Source: JBLHKW01 sp047618565
Lineage (GTDB): Bacteria > Planctomycetota > UBA1135 > GCA-002686595
Assembly (NCBI GenBank): GCA_047618565.1
Contig: JBLHKW010000036.1
Span: 1 to 36,347, forward strand
DNA length: 36,347 nucleotides
Reading direction: 5' to 3'
Below, in pieces: positions 32,359 through 36,347 of this stretch. The first letter of the stretch is position 1, and every line of letters begins with the position of its first letter. The translations under genes were made by a program, and so were the position numbers. Under the pieces are notes generated by a model, which did not search any database, was not told where the DNA came from, and worked only from the letters and a program-made list of their open reading frames with translations.

Positions 32359-35300
32359 ATGAGGGTGCAGAGAACGAGCCAGAGCGGTTGGGGAGCTCTC
32401 CTGGTGCTTGGCGTGGCAGTGGCGCTGGCTTCGAGCGGCGTAGCTGGCCGCGTGGATGAGACCCGGCAGCAACGGGTCGACAGCCTCGCTGCGCGCAGCG
32501 CTGCGGCCGACGACGACTGGGAGACGGAGGTGCTGTCTTCGGCTGCGAGCGAGAGCCTGCACGCTGTGCTGGACGCGCTCGCGGCGGACCCCACCTTCGA
32601 CGCGACGCCCTGGATCTCTCGCGCGGCAACATGTCGCGCACTCGTGCCTCAGGGCGGCGAATCCCATACTCTCGGGGACCTGCGCCTGCGGCGTGTGACG
32701 GATGTCAGTGCGAGCCCCGGAGAGGAACCGGGTGCGCGGCCGATCGCGGACGCGCTGATCGCATGGCTGGCTCCGATGCGCGAATCCGGGCCGCCGCGTG
32801 TCGCATTCAAGATCGTCGGCGTGGATGCCAACTCGCGGTCGCAGTTCAGCACGACCCTGCTGGTGACGGCGTCCGGACGTCGCGCGGGGCGCGAGGTCCA
32901 GCAGAACGCGACATGGCGCGTTACCTGGAGCTGGCCTGTGTCGCCTGAGTCGCCTGGGGGGACCACACCTGCTCGACTCGAAGGTGTCGAATGTCTGCGT
33001 TTCGAGGACGTGAGCGCCAGCGGCCCGCTGTTCGAGGAGTGCACCGATGGGGTCCTGCCCGCGGATCCGGAGCTGCGGCGTCAGCTCGCCAACGGTGGCG
33101 AACACTGGTTCGGGCGCATCGATGCCCTCGGTGATTGGAATTACTTCGGACACAACGGCCTGGCCGTGGGGGATGCGAACGGAGACGGTCTCGACGACCT
33201 CTACGTCGCCATGGGGACCGGACTTCCGAACAAGCTCTTGATCCGGCAGCCAGACGGCACTGTCGTCGACCGCGCGCTGGCGGCGGGCGTCGCCTGGCTC
33301 GACGACACGAAGGGCGTTCTCTTCCTTGATTACGACAACGACGGTGATCAGGACCTGTTCTGCGCGCTCGGTCCGACGATCCTGGTCTCCGAGAACGACG
33401 GCGAGGGCACGTTCACGCCGGCGCGCTCCCTGCGCGCCGTGACGGACGCCGCGTTCTACTCGCTGGCCGCGGCGGACTTCGATCTCGATGGCGACCTGGA
33501 TCTGTACGCCACCCGTTACGTGAAGACGCGCTACGGCGCGAGCCTACCGGTTCCGTTCCATGACGCGCACAACGGGCCAAGGAACCACCTGATGCGCAAT
33601 GACTACCCGGATGGTTTCACCGATGTCACGGAGAAGGTCGGCCTCGGTGTGGGCAACGACCGCTTCAGTCTGGCGGCCAGCTGGCAGGACTACGACCTGG
33701 ACGGGGACCCGGACCTCTACGTGGCCAATGACTTCGGGCGCAACAACCTCTTCCGCAACGATGGGGGCACTTTCGTCGAGATCGCTGCGCTCGCGGGAGC
33801 CGAGGACATGTCGGCCGGCATGGGCGTCAGCTGGGGCGACGTGGACCTCGATGGGGACCCCGACTTGCTGGTCAGCAACATGTTCTCGGCGGCCGGGCAG
33901 CGGGTGGCCTACCAGCCGAGGTTCGAGCGTGAGCGCGAGGATTCGGCAGCCCTGATCCAGCGCCACACGCTCGGCAATACCCTGCTACTGAACGATGGTG
34001 CGGGTGGCTTTCAGGATGTCAGTGCGTCCGCCGGGGTGCGCATGGGACGCTGGGCATGGGGCAGTGTCCTGGCCGACCTCACGGGGGACGGTTATCCGGA
34101 CATGACGGTGCCGAATGGGTTCCTGACGAACGCACGCGACGACGACCTCTGAAGCTTCTTCTGGAGGCGCGTGGCGTCTCGATCCTCGGACGACGAGAGT
34201 GAACTGGATGACTATCAGGACGGCTGGGCTGCGCTCACCGAACTCATGGACGCGGGCAGCTCGTGGAGTGGACACGAGCGCAATTGCTGCCTGGTGAACG
34301 TGGGCGACGGAACGTTCTGCGACGTCTCGACGTTCTCCGGCCTGGACTTCGAGGACGACGGGCGTGCCGCGGTGCTCACGGACTGGGATCGCGACGGGCA
34401 CCCGGACCTGTGGCTGCGCAATCGCACGGGGCCGCAGCTGCGGCTGCTGCGCAACACGGCGCGGGCGGGCTACCACTTCGTGTCGCTGACATTGCGCGGC
34501 ACGACCTGTAACCGCGACGCGATCGGCGCGCGCGTGGAGGTCAAGCTGGGCGACAAGACCCTCGTGCGCTGGCTGCGCGCAGGCTCGGGTTACATGGCCC
34601 AGTCGTCGAAGTGCTTCACGATCGGTCTGGCCGGGGCGACGCAGATCGACCGTCTGAGCGTGATCTGGCCCGACGCAGAGCGACAGGACTTCACGGACGT
34701 GGCGGTGGACCGTTTCTACCACCTCGATCAGGGCGCAGCGGCGCTGGCGCCGGTGGAGAGCGAGCCTGTCACGCTTCGTCCAGGGGCCGCGCAAGCGGGC
34801 GACCCCGGGCCTACCCGTGTCGTGTTGCGCACACCGCTCCCCATTCCTGCGGACATCATGCAGGAGATATTCGGGGTGCTCGAGCAGCCCGGGCCCGCAT
34901 GGATTCAGCTCTGGGCGCAGTGGTGTGCCCCGTGCCTGGCGGAGATGGACTCGTTCGTGGCTGGCTGGGGCGCTCTCGAAGCGACGGGCCTGAGGATCGC
35001 CGCGTTGACCATCGATGAAGACGAGGATCTGGCACGGGCGCGTTCCGTTTTCGACGAGCGCGTTCGGTCACAGATCGACGACCCGGGTTTTGTCTATGCC
35101 GAAGCCTCGCCTCGCGCGCGCGCCTTCTTCGAGATCGTGCTCGAGCACGTGCTGGCACGCGCCGACAGCGGGGCGCTTCCTACCGGATTCCTGATCGATC
35201 GCTTTGGCTACCTCGAGATCGTGACCGTGGGCCCCGTGGACGTGGATCAGCTGGTGCGGGACGCCGCGACCTTCGGAGCGGCTCCGGAGCGGGTCGGCCT

Positions 35301-35445
35301 GCGTGCCCTTTTTCCGGGCCGCTGGTTCTTTGGGATGCCCCGTAACCTGCCGGGGCTGATCGCGGAGCTCGGCGCCCACGGCCTCGAGGCCCTGGCTCGC
35401 TTCTACCAGCTCCCCGGGCGGCAACAGGGTTTTGAGCCCCGCTGA
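32359..35445 (+). CDS. Exported FG-GAP/ASPIC-UnbV/thioredoxin protein with in-frame UGA (candidate selenoprotein)
   Basis: Read through the TGA at 34150, the frame gives 1028 residues. An N-terminal hydrophobic segment (GALLVLGVAVALASSGVA) directs export. Residues about 40-240 are a domain I do not recognise. FG-GAP/VCBS repeats follow, with calcium-loop motifs such as DANGDGLDDLY, DYDNDGDQDLF and DFDLDGDLDLY. At residue 598 a UGA follows RDDDL and the same frame continues SFFWRRVASR. Then come another FG-GAP stretch (GHERNCC, DWDRDGHPDLW), an ASPIC/UnbV domain and a thioredoxin-like domain with WCAPC. The domain series is continuous across the stop, and a 17-nt hairpin starts 11 nt after it, as in a minimal bacterial SECIS. 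Sec insertion is my first reading; a nonsense mutation or sequencing error remains possible. GTG 32365 is an alternative start. Confidence 0.65.
34164..34180 (+). promoter_or_regulatory. bSECIS-like hairpin after in-frame UGA
   Basis: GAGGCGC (34164-34170) pairs with GCGTCTC (34174-34180), with one G-U pair and the loop GTG. The 17-nt element begins 11 nt after the UGA at 34150-34152. I recall the same spacing and length for the minimal E. coli fdhF SECIS. The loop begins with G, as bacterial SECIS loops usually need. The GGAGG overlapping its left arm could also look like a ribosome-binding site for GTG 34171, but its 3-nt spacing is too short. Confidence 0.5.
34171..35445 (+). CDS. C-terminal segment of the FG-GAP protein as the standard code would split it
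   Basis: A standard-code gene caller would probably report 32359-34152 and this frame (GTG 34171) as two genes. This segment has no signal peptide and begins mid-way through an FG-GAP unit, so it is unlikely to be a gene of its own. Contents in order: an FG-GAP stretch (GLDFEDDGRAAVLTDWDRDG), an ASPIC/UnbV domain (LLRNTARAGYHFVSLTLRG, DAIGARVEV, IDRLSVIWPDAE) and a thioredoxin-like domain (IQLWAQWCAPCLAEMDSF with CAPC, GALPTGFLIDRFG). An exported thiol-redox domain needs the signal peptide of the upstream part, which supports a single protein. Stop and restart of translation at this GTG is the rival model. Confidence 0.5.
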   Translation: MASRSSDDESELDDYQDGWAALTELMDAGSSWSGHERNCCLVNVGDGTFCDVSTFSGLDFEDDGRAAVLTDWDRDGHPDLWLRNRTGPQLRLLRNTARAGYHFVSLTLRGTTCNRDAIGARVEVKLGDKTLVRWLRAGSGYMAQSSKCFTIGLAGATQIDRLSVIWPDAERQDFTDVAVDRFYHLDQGAAALAPVESEPVTLRPGAAQAGDPGPTRVVLRTPLPIPADIMQEIFGVLEQPGPAWIQLWAQWCAPCLAEMDSFVAGWGALEATGLRIAALTIDEDEDLARARSVFDERVRSQIDDPGFVYAEASPRARAFFEIVLEHVLARADSGALPTGFLIDRFGYLEIVTVGPVDVDQLVRDAATFGAAPERVGLRALFPGRWFFGMPRNLPGLIAELGAHGLEALARFYQLPGRQQGFEPR

Positions 35446-35662
35446 TGTAAGGTGCACGGCTCACGCCCCAGAAATCCGCTCGGGGGCTCCCTGAGAAGTG
35501 GACAAGTGCCTAGGATGGGGGGGCAGAGACCCCACCTGCACCCGCACAGGCCGCATTCTCGTGGCCCCTACAATGGAACCCTGGGCGGATTTCCTCCGTC
35601 CAAGGCCCACAGGCTCTACTTTCCCAAGGCTTCCGATTCACGGTCGGTCCCCATTAGTATTT

Positions 35663-35685
35663 CGGCGCTTTCTGCGCCGGTTTTT
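35663..35685 (+). terminator. Intrinsic-terminator-like hairpin 14 nt before a start codon
   Basis: CGGCGC and GCGCCG form a 6-bp stem with a TTTCT loop, followed by G and five T (35681-35685). It is the clearest intrinsic terminator in the window. It may end the FG-GAP transcript, but it lies only 14 nt before the next ATG, so it could instead be an attenuator in that gene's leader. The rest of the 254-nt gap (35446-35699) holds -10-like TAGGAT (35511) and TACAAT (35569) and no supportable gene. Confidence 0.65.
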
Positions 35686-35699
35686 GGATTCACACACTG

Positions 35700-36347
35700 A
35701 TGCGTTCCCTCGTTTTATTGACTGCGATCGTGCTTGGCGCCCCGGCTCTGGCCTCGGACCTTAACCTCTCGATCACGAGCGCTGGCACGAACAGCATCAT
35801 GGTCGGCCCCGGCGAGGCTGTCTCCTACGACGTGACCGGCGAGCTGTCGGACGCGATGAACGAGGGGCTGGCGCTCTTTCTCTGTGACCTGAACTTCAGC
35901 GGCGGCGCCCTGCCCCAGGCTGGCGCTCCCGGGTCGGATCCCATGCTGCGCTTCGCGAGCCCCATCGGCCTGAACAACCCGGCCGGGTTCGGCGGCACCC
36001 TGGTCAGTGGCGCGCTGGTGCAGGTCGGCGGCGCCCAGAACACGATTCTCAGCACTTTCGCCCCGCAGCCCAGCGGCGCGGTGGTCACGGGCGTCGCACA
36101 ACTTGGCGCGCCCGAGGTGCTGGTCTCTGGCGTGCTGACTGCACCGACCACTCCGGGCGTTTACACGCTTTCGGTCTCGAACGTCGTGGCCAACATGATT
36201 AGGCAGGGTGAAACGGGAACCCCGTTCTGGGCCGTGGAGCCGGCCTGCGAGGGCACGCTGGTGGATCTGGACATCACCGTCATGGATTGCGGGACCTACA
36301 CCTACTGCATCGGAGCTCCGAACTCGGATACGGCCGGCGCGAGCATG
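35700..36347 (+). CDS. Secreted protein, truncated by the window end
   Basis: The first 216 codons of an open frame that runs off the window. A signal peptide (MRSLVLLTAIVLGAPALA) is clear. The next ~170 residues look like an Ig/cohesin-like beta domain (LNLSITSAGTNSIMVGPGE, GVLTAPTTPGVYTLSVSN). The last visible residues, GTYTYCIGAPNSDTAGASM, look like the start of a YCxxAPNSxxxGA module that I recall at the ends of secreted proteins in some planctomycetes. ATG 35700 is the only start that opens the signal peptide; GGA lies 11 nt upstream, a weak ribosome-binding site. It is probably an extracellular or surface protein of unknown role. Confidence 0.8.
   Translation, partial: MRSLVLLTAIVLGAPALASDLNLSITSAGTNSIMVGPGEAVSYDVTGELSDAMNEGLALFLCDLNFSGGALPQAGAPGSDPMLRFASPIGLNNPAGFGGTLVSGALVQVGGAQNTILSTFAPQPSGAVVTGVAQLGAPEVLVSGVLTAPTTPGVYTLSVSNVVANMIRQGETGTPFWAVEPACEGTLVDLDITVMDCGTYTYCIGAPNSDTAGASM

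Noticed and set aside
35498..35764. 88-residue open frame before the last gene
   Set aside because: It overlaps the signal peptide of the real gene in another frame and crosses the terminator-like hairpin.
1..36347. Insertion sequences, integrases, attachment sites, prophage genes
   Set aside because: No transposase or integrase motifs and no flanking repeats were seen anywhere in the window.

Overview
This is a GC-rich bacterial chromosome segment that most resembles a planctomycete, probably one of the high-GC lineages with large genomes; the taxonomic call is inference. Supporting signs are a double-length UvrA (also known from Chlamydiae in the same superphylum), sulfatase-like lipoproteins, FG-GAP/ASPIC-UnbV proteins, a lamin-tail protein, a multihaem cytochrome with a beta-rich C-terminal module, and a final secreted protein entering a 'YCxxAPNS' module. 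I saw no phage, transposon, CRISPR or RNA gene.

Layout. 1-10.2 kb is mostly exported proteins: a small MORN_2-repeat lipoprotein, two alkaline-phosphatase-superfamily 'sulfatases' with Thr where the formylglycine Cys/Ser should be, a five-haem cytochrome, a lamin-tail protein and a large DUF5060/DUF4038-type putative glycosidase. Hairpins separate the convergent pairs. 10.6-21.2 kb is mainly core metabolism and envelope genes: a 13-repeat MORN_2 lipoprotein translationally coupled to glyA; a minus-strand purC-purE-mtnA run; then aroA, galE, dacB (PBP4 type) and an inositol-monophosphatase-family gene. 21.4-32.3 kb is a tightly packed plus-strand string: double uvrA, XPB-type helicase, XPB-partner protein, thiE-like gene and a signal-peptidase-like gene. 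Every junction is a 4-nt stop/start overlap. The first three look like a nucleotide-excision-repair module. 32.4-35.4 kb holds a large exported FG-GAP/ASPIC-UnbV/thioredoxin protein, and the window ends inside a secreted protein gene.

Most interesting points. (1) The FG-GAP gene is interrupted by one in-frame TGA at 34150. The domain continues in the same frame, and a 17-nt hairpin begins 11 nt downstream, the geometry of the minimal E. coli SECIS. I read it as a candidate selenoprotein. (2) Six transcription-unit heads carry TANNNT 6-8 nt before the start codon, suggesting leaderless transcripts. (3) The XPB helicase and its partner share a homologous domain, next to a duplicated UvrA. (4) A 20-nt perfect palindrome followed by a T-rich run lies inside the XPB gene and looks like an intragenic terminator. 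(5) The signal-peptidase-like protein keeps its Ser region but seems to lack the catalytic Lys.
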